Assembly: GCA_033875255.1 (NCBI GenBank)
Contig: JAWZSN010000002.1
Coordinates: 186,001-250,000 of the forward strand
DNA length: 64,000 nucleotides
Origin: Marinimicrococcus sp033875255
Lineage (GTDB): Bacteria; Pseudomonadota; Alphaproteobacteria; Geminicoccales; Geminicoccaceae
Direction of reading: 5' to 3'
Shown: piece by piece, positions 23,716 to 32,628 of the stretch
How positions within the stretch are numbered: position 1 is the stretch's first letter
Layout of the letters: each line of letters starts with the position of its first letter
Translations under genes and position numbers: made by a program
Notes under the pieces: model-generated
Database searches by the model: none
The model's input: the letters and a program-made list of their open reading frames with translations, nothing else
Told to the model about the DNA's origin: nothing

Positions 23716-24405
23716 GTGAAGCTGACCTGGCTGGGCCATTCGGCCTTTCATCTCGAGACGGCCTCGCAGAGCATCCTCGTCGACCCGTTCTGGACCGGCA
23801 ACCCGACCTTCCCCGAAGGCCATGAGGAGAGGATCGCCAGGGTCGACACCATCGTTTTGACCCACGGCCACGAGGACCATATCGGCGACAGCGCCCGGCT
23901 CGCGAAGAAGTACAGCGCCACGCTTGTAGCGCAGTTCGAGATCTGCATGTGGCTGGGCGGCCAGGGCGTCGAGAAGCTCCAGCCGATGAACACCGGCGGC
24001 TGCGTCGAGCAGGACGGGGTGACCTACTGCATGGTGCAGGCCTTCCACAGCTCGGCGATCATCAAGGACGGCGTGCCCGTCACCATGGGCGATCCGGCCG
24101 GCTTCGTCATCAAGGCCGACGGCAAGAGCATCTACCATGCCGGTGACACCGCCATCTTCTCGGACATGGCGCTGATCCAGCGGATCCACCAGCCTACGGT
24201 GGGCCTGATCCCCATCGGCGACCGCTTCACCATGGGCCCCGAGCAGGCTGCCATGGCCTGCAACGAGTTCCTCGATCTGGAGACGATCGTCCCCATCCAC
24301 TGGGGCACCTTCCCGCTGCTCACCGGTACCCCCGAGGCGTTCAGAAAGCTCGTCAAGCGCGGTCGCGTGATGGACGCCACGCCCGGCGTGCCGTTCGAGA
24401 TCTGA
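23716..24405 (+). CDS. Metal-dependent hydrolase, UPF0173/UlaG-like metallo-beta-lactamase fold
   Basis: A 229-residue cytosolic protein of the UPF0173 family. It opens with KLTWLGHSAFHLE, carries the complete metal motif THGHEDHIGD (His50, His52, Asp54, His55), and later YHAGDTAIFSDM near residue 136 and PIHWGTFPLLTGTPE near residue 196, all family landmarks. The start is GTG preceded by AAGGAGGAACAC. Biochemical function of UPF0173 proteins is not settled. It is a canonical relative of the N-terminally visible protein at the left edge of the window, whose metal motif is altered. Confidence 0.88.
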   Translation: MKLTWLGHSAFHLETASQSILVDPFWTGNPTFPEGHEERIARVDTIVLTHGHEDHIGDSARLAKKYSATLVAQFEICMWLGGQGVEKLQPMNTGGCVEQDGVTYCMVQAFHSSAIIKDGVPVTMGDPAGFVIKADGKSIYHAGDTAIFSDMALIQRIHQPTVGLIPIGDRFTMGPEQAAMACNEFLDLETIVPIHWGTFPLLTGTPEAFRKLVKRGRVMDATPGVPFEI

Positions 24406-24900
24406 GACCGGGCCGCGGGGCGGTGATGGCGCCGTCCCGCGCCGCCTCGAGCGCCTTTCGATAGTCCCAAGTGGTTGCCGGAATGCCGGTGGACGGCTGC
24501 CCGAGGCCGTTGCAGCGGAGCCGTGCAAGGCGCTGCGCGCGGCTTGCTCTTCTTGATCTCTGTCAGTTGGGGAAGGTGGGGGGCAGCCCGATCTTCATCT
24601 CCCGGCGATCCTGCCGGGGTGGGACTCCGCCGCCGCGCCGATCCCCGGCCCCCCTTCCTCTCCACGATCATCGAGGATGCCACACGAAGGGTTGAAGGTG
24701 CGCAAACGACGGGGGTGACCGCTGCGGGACGGAGCAGGGCGCATTCTCCCGGCCCCCGCCAATCGACCAAGGCAAAGAAACCGGCCGCGCGCAGCGCCTT
24801 GCGCGGTTCCATCGCCGCGACCTGCTCCGCTCTCCAGAATCTCCCGCGGCCCCGGGGTGAGCGCGCGGCGTTCGCCCGAGGCTGCGGCAAGGGATTGGCG
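24406..24900. other. Long intergenic region with no supported gene
   Basis: About 495 bases lie between the UPF0173 gene and the convergent DUF533 gene. No reading frame here has a good ribosome site or protein-like composition. A short inverted repeat (CCCGGC, six bases, GCCGGG) around 24601-24618 could be a weak terminator for the UPF0173 gene. I see no tRNA or repeat array. The size of the gap is unusual for this compact window. Confidence 0.4.
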
Positions 24901-25725
24901 CTAGGCGGTCGCGGGCGCTTGGGGCACGTCCAGGTGCCGGTGGATCTGGCTGACCACGTCGGGGGCGAGGCCGGTCGTGCGGGCGAGGCGCTGGAGGTAG
25001 GCGCGCTCGGCCTCGGTATCGACCTCGATGGCGAGCAGCGAGGCGGCATAGAGCTCGGCGGCCAGCGCTGGCGAGCGGGCTTGTGCCGCTAGTCCCTCGA
25101 TGTCGACAGGCCGGCGCATCTCCTCGAGCACGAAGTTGCGCTCCTCGGGATCGACTCCGGCCTCGTCGAGGTGGCCGAGGATGCGCTGCATCTCGGCGCC
25201 GTCGATCTGGCCGTCGGCCTTGGCGGCGCTGACCATGGCGCGGATCAGCAGCGTGGCGGTGGCCGACGCCTGCTCCTCGTCGATGGGCAAGGCGCTGGCG
25301 CCGGGGCGCTTTGCGTCCTGCTCGATCGCCTCGCGCGCCTCGCTCTCGTGGCCGGCCTTCTGCATGGCCGAATAGGCGATGGTGCCGAGCACGGCCAGAA
25401 GCCCGCCGCCCAAGGCTCCGCCGCGGCCGCCCAGCAGCCCGCCGGCGAGGGCGCCGAGCCCGCCCGTGGCCACCGGGTTGCCGGCCTGGAGCTGGCCCTT
25501 GGGATCGTCGAGGGCGCTGCGCGCCATGCCGGCCAGCGAGCCTAGCGCGCCGCCGAGCCCGCCGGCGCTGCCGCTCGCCTGCTGTCCGCCGCCGAACATC
25601 CGCCCCAGCGCCGCCGCGGCGTCGCCGAGCCCGCCGGACCCCGCGGCCTTGTCCAGCCGCGAGCCGGCCGACGAGCCCGAGCGCGCCTCCATCATCGCTC
25701 CGAGAAGCCTTTTGGCGTCGAACAT
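24901..25725 (-). CDS. DUF533 / TerB-like protein
   Basis: A 274-residue protein with two parts. The first half is Gly/Ala-rich and low in complexity, with GGLGALAGGLLGGRGGALGGGLLAVLGTIAYSAM (near residues 88-121) forming a possible membrane-associated glycine segment. The second half (about 150-270) is a helical TerB-like domain: LIRAMVSAAKADGQIDGAEMQRIL, followed by an acidic bundle. This layout is that of DUF533 (YebE-type) proteins. TerB-like domains are thought to bind metal or membranes in stress responses; no specific role is known. It stands between the long empty region and the dehydrogenase operon. Confidence 0.8.
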   Translation of the reverse strand: MFDAKRLLGAMMEARSGSSAGSRLDKAAGSGGLGDAAAALGRMFGGGQQASGSAGGLGGALGSLAGMARSALDDPKGQLQAGNPVATGGLGALAGGLLGGRGGALGGGLLAVLGTIAYSAMQKAGHESEAREAIEQDAKRPGASALPIDEEQASATATLLIRAMVSAAKADGQIDGAEMQRILGHLDEAGVDPEERNFVLEEMRRPVDIEGLAAQARSPALAAELYAASLLAIEVDTEAERAYLQRLARTTGLAPDVVSQIHRHLDVPQAPATA

Positions 25726-25768
25726 GGGCGGTTGCCTTTCCTGGTGACGGGAGCGGCCGGGCGCCGCG

Positions 25769-26884
25769 CTAGCGTCTCAGCATGGCGCCGATCAGCGCGT
25801 TGACCTCACGGGCGCGCTCCATGTGGATGAGGTGGCCTGCATCCTCGAAAAGATGCGCCTCGAGGGTCTCGGGCAGGTCCTCGGCATGGCTCGCCGGCAG
25901 GATCCTGTCCTGCTTGCCCCAGATTACCTGGGCCGGGCAGCGCAGCTCTTCCAGTCTCGCCTCGAACTGGAGACTCTGACGGCCACCCGAAAAGCAGGCC
26001 TGGGCGATGCTGTTGAGGGCCGCCTCGACCCCGTCCAGCCGCTTGAACCTCAAGACGTCCTCGACCATCTCGGCCGTCACGAGGGCTGGATCATGAACGA
26101 GCATCTCCAGGAAAGGCCGCAGCTTTCTGGCGCGGTTGCTGGCGATGAAGCCGTCGATGAAGGCGATGTCGATCTCCGGCCCGAGCCCGGCCGGGGCGAG
26201 GGCGGTGAGGCTCGCCACCCGCCCGGGGTGGTTGAGCGCGAGGTCGATGCAGATCGCCCCGCCCAGCGAGTGGCCCACCAGATGGGCGCGCTCGATGCCC
26301 CTGGCGTCCATGAAGGCCAGCACGGCAGCGGCAAGGGTGCCGACGTCGCCATCGCCTACCTCCTTGGCCGAGCCGCCATGGCCGGGCAGGTCGATGGCCA
26401 GGGTCCGGTAGTCCTCGGCAAGCTCCTCCTGGTTGAACAGCCAGTTGTTGAGATCGCCGCCGAAGCCATGGACGAGGAGCACCGGTGTGCCCGCGGCGTC
26501 GCCCAGCTCCAGATAGCGCAGGCGCCTGCCGCCCGCCTCGACGGTCTGCGGCTCCGGCGCTACCGCGGCGCTCGACCCTTCCGCCGCGAAGCGCGCCTGG
26601 AAATCGGCCACGAACGCGTCGATGGTCGCATCCCCGACCTCCTCCGGCGCCACCACGGCGAGGAGGGCGCCCACCGGCAGGGTCTCGCCCTCGCCGGCCA
26701 CGAGGCGGCGCAGCAGGCCTTCCACCGGGCTCTCGAAAGCGTTGGCGATCTTGGAGGTCTCGATGTCGGCGATCTCCTCGCCCTTCTCGATCTCCTCGCC
26801 TTCCTCGACCAGCCAGGACGCGACCATGCCTTCCTGCATCGCGAGGCCCCACTTCGGCATCACGATAGCCTCGATCTCCGCCAT
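25769..26884 (-). CDS. Lipoyl-domain alpha/beta hydrolase (AcoC-like E2 component)
   Basis: A 371-residue protein with an N-terminal lipoyl domain (residues 1-80, lipoylated lysine Lys45 in ADIETSKIANAFE) joined through a linker to an alpha/beta hydrolase (residues about 120-371) with nucleophile Ser206 in LVGHSLGGA, acid near GKQDRIL and histidine in EDAGHLIHME. It lacks the HxxxD acyltransferase motif of ordinary E2 proteins. This plan is known from AcoC of Pseudomonas acetoin dehydrogenase, where the protein accepts the acyl group from E1. It follows the E1 beta gene by four bases. The start has a GGGA site 5 bases before. Confidence 0.87.
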   Translation of the reverse strand: MAEIEAIVMPKWGLAMQEGMVASWLVEEGEEIEKGEEIADIETSKIANAFESPVEGLLRRLVAGEGETLPVGALLAVVAPEEVGDATIDAFVADFQARFAAEGSSAAVAPEPQTVEAGGRRLRYLELGDAAGTPVLLVHGFGGDLNNWLFNQEELAEDYRTLAIDLPGHGGSAKEVGDGDVGTLAAAVLAFMDARGIERAHLVGHSLGGAICIDLALNHPGRVASLTALAPAGLGPEIDIAFIDGFIASNRARKLRPFLEMLVHDPALVTAEMVEDVLRFKRLDGVEAALNSIAQACFSGGRQSLQFEARLEELRCPAQVIWGKQDRILPASHAEDLPETLEAHLFEDAGHLIHMERAREVNALIGAMLRR

Positions 26885-26888
26885 TCCC

Positions 26889-27899
26889 TCAGCTCCCTGC
26901 AACCAGCTCGCGCACCGCCGCCTCGATGCGCGCGGCACTGGGGATATAGAGATCCTCGAGCGCTGGCGAGAAGGGGACCGGCGCATGGGGTCCGGTCACC
27001 ATCCGGACCGGCGCCTTGAGATCGCCGAACGCTTCCTGGACCAGCAGGGCCGCCACGTCGGTCGCCATGTTGCAGCGCGGATGGGCCTCGTCGACCACCA
27101 CCACCCGGCCGGTCTCGGCGGCGGTCTCGAGGATGGTCTCGGTATCGAGCGGCGAGGTGGTGCGCGGGTCGACCACGGTGCAGGAGATCTTGTCCTTCGC
27201 CAGCCGGTCGGCGGCCTCGTTGGCGAAGTTCACCATGCGGCCGAAGGCGATGATGGTGACGTCGTCGCCCTCGCGGGTCACGTTGGCCTCGCCGAAGGGG
27301 ATGGCGTAGGCCTCGTCGGGGACCTCGGCCTCCTCGTCGTACATGGCCTTGTGCTCGAAGACGATCACCGGATCGTCGTCGCGGATCGCCTGGATCAGCA
27401 GGCCCTTGGCCTCGTAGGCGTTGGAGGGCAGCGCCACCTTCAGGCCCGGGATGTGGGTGAAGAGCGGGTAGAGGCACTGGCTGTGCTGGGAGGCGGCCCG
27501 GAAGCCTGCCCCGTACATGGTGCGGATGACCAGCGGGGTCACCGCCTTGCCGCCGAACATGTAGCGGAACTTGGCGGCCTGGTTGAAGATCTGGTCGAAG
27601 CACACCCCCATGAAGTCGACGAACATCAGCTCGGCCACCGGCCTGAGCCCGGTGGCGGCGGCTCCGGCGGCAGCACCGATGAAGGCGCTCTCGGTAATGG
27701 GCGTGTCGAGCACCCGCTCGCGGCCGAAGATCGGCATCAGCCCCTTGGTGACGCCCAGCGGGCCGCCCCAGGCGTCGTCCTCGCCCTCGGCCCCCATGCC
27801 GCCGGCGACGTCCTCGCCCATGAGGATGACGCGGCTGTCGCGCTCCATCTCCTGACGGAGCGCCTCGTTGATGGCCTGACGGTAGCTCTTTTTCGCCAT
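26889..27899 (-). CDS. 2-oxoacid/acetoin dehydrogenase E1 component, beta subunit
   Basis: A 336-residue TPP-dependent E1 beta subunit. It begins MAKKSYRQAINEALRQEMERD and shows GEDVAGGMGAEGEDDAWGG near residue 28, the ARPxxE-like region RPVAELMFVDFMGVCFDQI near residue 92 and the C-terminal VVVDEAHPRCNMATDVAA near residue 272. With the adjacent alpha subunit it forms the alpha2beta2 E1 that decarboxylates acetoin, pyruvate or a related 2-oxo compound and passes the acyl group to the lipoyl protein. No E3 (dihydrolipoyl dehydrogenase) gene is in the operon. The substrate is not decidable by reading; co-transcription with a sugar-type ABC importer suggests a linked catabolic route. Confidence 0.9.
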   Translation of the reverse strand: MAKKSYRQAINEALRQEMERDSRVILMGEDVAGGMGAEGEDDAWGGPLGVTKGLMPIFGRERVLDTPITESAFIGAAAGAAATGLRPVAELMFVDFMGVCFDQIFNQAAKFRYMFGGKAVTPLVIRTMYGAGFRAASQHSQCLYPLFTHIPGLKVALPSNAYEAKGLLIQAIRDDDPVIVFEHKAMYDEEAEVPDEAYAIPFGEANVTREGDDVTIIAFGRMVNFANEAADRLAKDKISCTVVDPRTTSPLDTETILETAAETGRVVVVDEAHPRCNMATDVAALLVQEAFGDLKAPVRMVTGPHAPVPFSPALEDLYIPSAARIEAAVRELVAGS

Positions 27900-27911
27900 G
27901 ACGGGCCTCCC

Positions 27912-28877
27912 TCAGTAGCGCATGTAGACGTCGGTCAGGAGATCGGCCCCGGTCGGCATCGGCGCTGCCTTGGCCTCGTCGGTAACCTGGGCGACGTGAC
28001 TGTTGATCTCCTCGTCGATCCCGTCGAGCTCGCTCTCGTCGAGCAGGGCCGCCTCGAGGACGCGTTTGCGGAAGAGCTCGAGGCAGTCGCGGTCCTTGCG
28101 CAGGCGCGGGATCTCGTCCGAGGCGCGGTAGGTCATCGCGTCCCCCTCGAAATGGCCGTAATAGCGGCTGAACTTCACATGGACGAGCGAGGGGCCCTCG
28201 CCGGCACGGGCGCGCGCGATCACCTCGCCGGCGACCTCGTGCACGGCGAAGAAGTCGTGACCGTCGACGTGGTGGCCGGGCATGCCGAAGCCCTTGGCAC
28301 GATCGAGCTGGCTGCCGCCCACCGACCAGGCAGAGGCGGTGGACTCGGCATAGCCGTTGTCCTCGACCACGAAGATTGCCGGCAGGTTCCAGACTTTCGC
28401 GAGGTTGTAGCTCTCGAGGGTGGTGCCCTGGTTGGAGGCGCCGTCGCCCACGAAGGCGATGGCGACACCGCCGGTCTTGAGGTACTTGGCGGTGAGGGCA
28501 GCCCCGCAGATCAGCGGCGGGCCGCCGCCGACGATGCCGTTCGCACCCATCATGCCCTTTTCCAGATCGGCGATGTGCATCGAGCCGCCCTTGCCGCCGC
28601 ACAAGCCCTCCTTGCGGCCGAAGATCTCGTGCATCATGCCGCGCACGTCGCAGCCCTTGGCGATCGAATGGCCGTGGCCGCGGTGGGTCGAGGCGATGTT
28701 GTCGCGATCTTCCAGATGCAGGCAGAAGCCGGCGGCCGATGCCTCCTCGCCGGCATAGAGATGCACGAAGCCGGGAATGTTGCCGGCCGAGAACTCCTCG
28801 TGCACGCGGTCCTCGAAGGCGCGGATGGTGCGCATGGTCCGGTAGGCGCGCACGAGCTCGTCGCGACTGAGCTGCAT
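27912..28877 (-). CDS. 2-oxoacid/acetoin dehydrogenase E1 component, alpha subunit
   Basis: A 321-residue TPP-dependent E1 alpha subunit, short like acetoin-type AcoA. The TPP-binding motif starts at GDGASNQGTTLESYNLA (near residue 146) and continues to the Asn in EDNGYAEST; GKGGSMHIAD near residue 96 and HRGHGHSIAKG near residue 64 are family signatures. It makes the heterotetrameric E1 with the next gene, 12 bp downstream. It has a strong GGGAGGAC ribosome site. The first gene of the dehydrogenase part is about 96 bp after the last permease gene, so it may share the ABC operon's transcript or have its own promoter. Confidence 0.9.
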   Translation of the reverse strand: MQLSRDELVRAYRTMRTIRAFEDRVHEEFSAGNIPGFVHLYAGEEASAAGFCLHLEDRDNIASTHRGHGHSIAKGCDVRGMMHEIFGRKEGLCGGKGGSMHIADLEKGMMGANGIVGGGPPLICGAALTAKYLKTGGVAIAFVGDGASNQGTTLESYNLAKVWNLPAIFVVEDNGYAESTASAWSVGGSQLDRAKGFGMPGHHVDGHDFFAVHEVAGEVIARARAGEGPSLVHVKFSRYYGHFEGDAMTYRASDEIPRLRKDRDCLELFRKRVLEAALLDESELDGIDEEINSHVAQVTDEAKAAPMPTGADLLTDVYMRY

Positions 28878-28973
28878 TACAGTCCTCCCTGATCCGCCGC
28901 CGCCATAGTCGCAATCTGCGGCAGGGTGAGCCTGCGGACGCCCTCGGGTGGTGTCAAGCGATCCGGGCGCAGC

Positions 28974-29867
28974 TCACCCCTTCACCGCCCCCAGCGTCAG
29001 GCCGCGCACGATGTAGCGCTGGGCCAGCAGCGCCACGATCACCGGCGGGATCATGGCGATCATGGCGCGCACGCTCATGAACCAGAACTGCACGCCGCGC
29101 GTATCGACCGCCCCCGCCATGTGCATGGGCACGGTGATGGCCTCGCGGGACGCGATGGTGATGGCGAGGATGAAGTCGTTCCAGGCGAAGGAGAAGACGA
29201 TCAGCCCCGAGGCCGCCACCGAGGGCATGGCCAGCGGCAGGGCCACCCGCCAGAAGGCGCCCCAGAACGAGGCGCCGTCCACCAGGGCTGCCTCCTCGAG
29301 CTCGCGCGGCAGGTCGAGGAAGGTCTGGCGCACGATGACCACCACGAAGGGCAGGATGAAGGTGGCGTTGAGCAGCACGAGGGCGAGCTGGGTGTCGAGC
29401 AGCCCCAGCGTGCGCATCACCAGGTAGAACGGCACAACGGTGGCCACCGGCGGCAGCACCCGCTGGGAGAGAAACCACACGGTGAGGTCGCGGTTGGGCA
29501 CCAGCCTGAAGCGGAAGCGGGCCAGCGCGTAGGCGGCGGGCGTCCCCAGCAGCAGTGCCAGCAGCGAGGCGCCGGTGGCGATGACGGTGGAGTTGGCGAG
29601 GGCCCGCCGGGTCTCGGGGATGGCGAGCTGGTCGCGCCAGTTGTCGAGGGTGGGCTCGAAGTCGATCCACGGGATGCCGAAGCCCGCCACGGTGAACGTC
29701 TCGATGGGATCGCGCAGCGACTGGGAGAGCGCCCAGTAGATCGGGAAGAGGAAGATCATCGCGGCGATCACCGCGAGCAGCGAGAGCAGCGCCTCGGCGA
29801 GGCTCGGCAGGCGGCGCGATGCCGGCGGGGCAGCGCTGGCGGCGCGGGGGAGGGCGGCCTCAGCCAT
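28974..29867 (-). CDS. ABC transporter permease, carbohydrate type (MalG-like)
   Basis: A 297-residue inner-membrane permease of the CUT1 family with six predicted membrane segments, beginning near residue 30 (LLSLLAVIAAMIFLFPIYWALS). The ATPase-coupling EAA loop reads EEAALVDGASFWGAFWRVALPLAMP near residue 195, with its conserved Gly. It pairs with the preceding permease, whose stop it overlaps by eight bases. Together with the binding protein upstream it makes a sugar or polyol importer, but no ATP-binding subunit is encoded here, so an ATPase from elsewhere must be shared. Confidence 0.9.
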   Translation of the reverse strand: MAEAALPRAASAAPPASRRLPSLAEALLSLLAVIAAMIFLFPIYWALSQSLRDPIETFTVAGFGIPWIDFEPTLDNWRDQLAIPETRRALANSTVIATGASLLALLLGTPAAYALARFRFRLVPNRDLTVWFLSQRVLPPVATVVPFYLVMRTLGLLDTQLALVLLNATFILPFVVVIVRQTFLDLPRELEEAALVDGASFWGAFWRVALPLAMPSVAASGLIVFSFAWNDFILAITIASREAITVPMHMAGAVDTRGVQFWFMSVRAMIAMIPPVIVALLAQRYIVRGLTLGAVKG

Positions 29868-30804
29868 AGGTCTCGCGCAGCCTCCGGAAGAAGAAGGTGA
29901 CGACGAGCATGACGATGATCAGCAGCCCGTAGGCCATGGCGCTGGCATAGCCGAGGTCGAAGAAGCGCAGGCCGGTGCGGAAGGCGAGGAAGGAATAGCT
30001 CTGGGTGGCGATGCCCGGTCCGCCGCCGGTGAGCGCGAAGGGGATGTCGAAGAGCTTGAGCGCCTCCGCCAGCCGCAGCAGGAGGATGATGAGCACCACC
30101 GGCTGGAGCAGCGGCACCAGCACCCGCAGGAGGATGTCGAGCCCGGAGGCGCCGTCGATCCGGGCCGCCTCGAGAAGCTCGTCGGGCACGCCTTGAAGGG
30201 CCGCCAGGAACACGAGGAAGCAGAACGGCGTCCACTGCCAGACATCCACGATGGCCACCGACACCAGCGCCCAGGTGGGATCGGAGAGGAAGGGAATGCC
30301 GGTCCAGCCGAGCGGCCCGCCCGCCTCGTAGAAGATCGTGAAGAAGAGATAGGCCACGGCGATGGGCGTGGCGAAGATCGGCAGCAGCATGGCGGTGCGT
30401 AGCACCGGGCGCGCCACGATGCGCTGGTTGAAGAGTAGGGCCAGGAGGAAGCCCAAAGCGAGCTGGGTGGGCACCGCCATCAGCACGAACAGCAGCGTCA
30501 CCCGCACCGCCTCGTGCACCTGCGGATCGCCCCACAGGCGGCGGAAGTTGGCGAGCCCCACGAACTCGGCGATGGAGCGCTGCTCCTTGACCACCACCGA
30601 GCGGGTCCGCGGTGTGCCGTCCGGCCGCAGCACCGGCAGGCCGGCCGCGTCCAGCATCGGCTCCGTGACGCGGGTGACCTCGGTGCGGGTCTCGACCTTG
30701 TAGAAGGCGAGGTAGAGCGAGTAGCCCAGCGGGAAGAGGGTGAACGCGAAGATCCACACCACCGCCGGCAGCAGGAAAAGGAAGCGGGCGCGCGAGGTCC
30801 ACAT
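29860..30804 (-). CDS. ABC transporter permease, carbohydrate type (MalF-like)
   Basis: A 314-residue CUT1-family permease. The first segment (RFLFLLPAVVWIFAFTLFPLGYSLYLAFY, residues 7-35) is followed by an unusual polar periplasmic loop of about 45 residues, then five more segments. The EAA loop is LEAARIDGASGLDILLRVLVPLLQP near residue 210. It starts 48 bp after the binding-protein gene, with a strong hairpin in between that probably limits read-through. It forms the heterodimeric channel with the next gene. Confidence 0.9.
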   Translation of the reverse strand: MWTSRARFLFLLPAVVWIFAFTLFPLGYSLYLAFYKVETRTEVTRVTEPMLDAAGLPVLRPDGTPRTRSVVVKEQRSIAEFVGLANFRRLWGDPQVHEAVRVTLLFVLMAVPTQLALGFLLALLFNQRIVARPVLRTAMLLPIFATPIAVAYLFFTIFYEAGGPLGWTGIPFLSDPTWALVSVAIVDVWQWTPFCFLVFLAALQGVPDELLEAARIDGASGLDILLRVLVPLLQPVVLIILLLRLAEALKLFDIPFALTGGGPGIATQSYSFLAFRTGLRFFDLGYASAMAYGLLIIVMLVVTFFFRRLRETYG

Positions 30805-30813
30805 GGCGTCTGG

Positions 30814-30849
30814 CCGCGGGGCCGGCGCGAGGCCGGCCCGCTCCCGCGG
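30814..30849 (-). terminator. Intercistronic hairpin after ABC binding-protein gene
   Basis: GGGCCGGC and GCCGGCCC form a perfect 8-bp stem with a GCGAG loop (30819-30839), enclosed by an outer CCGCG/CGCGG pairing. It lies between the binding-protein stop and the first permease start, without a T-run. It is likely an attenuator or a 3' stabiliser that keeps binding-protein mRNA in excess. Confidence 0.6.
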
Positions 30850-30852
30850 CTG

Positions 30853-32490
30853 CTATCCCTCGTAGCCGATGGCGGCCTGGTAGTCCTCGATCTGCTTGTC
30901 CCGGCCGATCCGCTCGGTGACCTGCTCCCAGGAGGTGGCGGTATCGTCAAGCGCCTCCTTGGCGGTCTTCGCACCGCTCATCGCCGCCGACAGGTTCTTG
31001 TCGAGAATGTCCCAGTACTCGAACGTGCCCGGGATGCGCAGATATGTCAGCATGGTGGGCGCGTAGAAGTTGTCGCGATAGGCCTGGAGATAGGAGCGCG
31101 CATCCTCGGCACTCCAGCCGGCGTTCTCGTAGTCCTCGATCTTCGCGGTGCCGCCCTGCTCTTCGAGGAACTGGTAGCTGTAGCCGGGATCAACGCCGGT
31201 CCAGCCGTGCTGGGCGTTCCACATCGAGGCGGGGCGGATCGCCATGAGCGAGAGGAAGGAGTAGGTGGCCTCGGGATTGGCGGAGAAGTTCGAGATCACG
31301 CCGTGCCACGAGCCGCCGGTGGTGTTGCCCACCTGCTGGCGGTCCTGGGCCTTCACGAAGCTCTTCTTCTCCATGTCGTAATATTCGTCGGACATGGGTA
31401 GCACGGCAGCGGCGCAGTCGCCCTGGATGTTGGAGCGCGTGGTGTCCTGGCACAGCGCGCCCACGTCGCCCCACGAGAACACGAAGACCGCCTTGCCGCG
31501 CAGGAAATAGTCCCAGGCCTCGCCCAGCGACCAGCCGACCTGGGCCGAGGGGCCGGTCTGGTGGAGGTCCTGGAGGAACTCCAGCGCCTTGAGGTGCCCG
31601 GGGCTGTTGATGAGCGGCGTCATGTCCACGGGATCGAACCAGTAGACATTGTGGGTGCGGTCCACCTTCTCGCCGGGTGTCACCGCGAAGGAGGCGGAGA
31701 GCGACTGGAAGTGGTAGTGGCCCTGCTCGCCCACCTTGAGGTGCAGCACCGTGCCGCTGTCGGCCTCGCCGTCATTGGCGTCCCAGTTCTTGCCGTTGAA
31801 GTAGCGCGAGATATCGAGGAGCTGCTGCCAGGTCTTGGGCGGGGAGGGCAGGTCGTAGCCGTACTCCTCCTTGAAGGCCGCCTGGTGCTCGGGGTCCTCG
31901 AGCGCGCTCTTGCGGTAGTAGAGCACCTGCCCGTCGGCGTCGTTGAGCGTGCCGTAGCCTTCGCCCTTCCAGGTGTAGAGGGCCTTGAGGCTGGGTGGCA
32001 TGTCGTCGTAGGTCCAGCGCGGGAAGTCGCCGGAGTCCATCATCTCGTCGATGGGGAAGGCATAGCCGGCCGGCACGATGTCGCCGTACCAGAACGCCCC
32101 CACCATGAAGGCGTCATACTGGCCGGTGCCGTTCCTCAGATCGAGCATCATCTTGGTGTAGTGCTCGGCGAAAGGCAGCTCGACGATGTTGAGCTTGCCC
32201 CCGGAGAGCTCCTCCCAGATGGGCCGGAAGCTGTGCATCGGCCCCGAGATGCCGCCCTTGGGGCCGCCCGAGTTCACGGTGATGGAGATCTCCGCTCCCT
32301 CGAAGGGTTTCTGGTCCGGCCCGAACAGCCCGCCCAGCTCCTCGCGGCTGGTCTTGAGGGTCGTTCCGTCCTCCATGACGAGATCGACCGTGCCGTCGTC
32401 GTGCCAGGTGACGAAATCCCCGGCCGCCGCCGGCACGGCGAGCAGCGCCAGAGCCGCGGCACCGCCCATCAGAGCAAGGCTCGCCCGCAT
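30853..32490 (-). CDS. ABC transporter extracellular solute-binding protein (large, carbohydrate type)
   Basis: A 545-residue periplasmic binding protein with a signal peptide (MRASLALMGGAAALALLAVPAAA). It is longer than MalE-type proteins (about 400-440) because of an N-terminal addition and several loops. The lobe sequence AEHYTKMMLDLRNGTGQYDAFMV (near residues 105-128) and VFVFSWGDVGALCQDTT (near 320) are in the place of family 1 binding-protein signatures. The ATG at 32490 has GGAGG eight bases upstream; a GTG three codons earlier overlaps that site. It delivers an unknown sugar, polyol or sugar acid to the two permeases. The IclR-type gene upstream probably regulates it. Confidence 0.88.
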   Translation of the reverse strand: MRASLALMGGAAALALLAVPAAAGDFVTWHDDGTVDLVMEDGTTLKTSREELGGLFGPDQKPFEGAEISITVNSGGPKGGISGPMHSFRPIWEELSGGKLNIVELPFAEHYTKMMLDLRNGTGQYDAFMVGAFWYGDIVPAGYAFPIDEMMDSGDFPRWTYDDMPPSLKALYTWKGEGYGTLNDADGQVLYYRKSALEDPEHQAAFKEEYGYDLPSPPKTWQQLLDISRYFNGKNWDANDGEADSGTVLHLKVGEQGHYHFQSLSASFAVTPGEKVDRTHNVYWFDPVDMTPLINSPGHLKALEFLQDLHQTGPSAQVGWSLGEAWDYFLRGKAVFVFSWGDVGALCQDTTRSNIQGDCAAAVLPMSDEYYDMEKKSFVKAQDRQQVGNTTGGSWHGVISNFSANPEATYSFLSLMAIRPASMWNAQHGWTGVDPGYSYQFLEEQGGTAKIEDYENAGWSAEDARSYLQAYRDNFYAPTMLTYLRIPGTFEYWDILDKNLSAAMSGAKTAKEALDDTATSWEQVTERIGRDKQIEDYQAAIGYEG

Positions 32491-32628
32491 CGCTTCCACC
32501 TCCCCGCTGCGGCCGCTCCTCGTCAGTCAAGGGAGCGACTCGTTCATCGAGCATTATGAAAGCTTGCGGTCTCGTCTCAAGCCGGATTCGACGCGCTTTG
32601 GGTGTAGACCCTCCCTGCCGGACGCCGC

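Noticed and set aside
24596..24620. CCCGGC/GCCGGG inverted repeat as terminator
   Set aside because: Only six bases per arm with no T-run in a very GC-rich sequence; mentioned under the intergenic entry but not called separately.
24475..25092. 205-codon plus-strand frame in the long intergenic region
   Set aside because: No ribosome site, Arg/Gly/Ala-rich, and half of it is antisense to the DUF533 gene.
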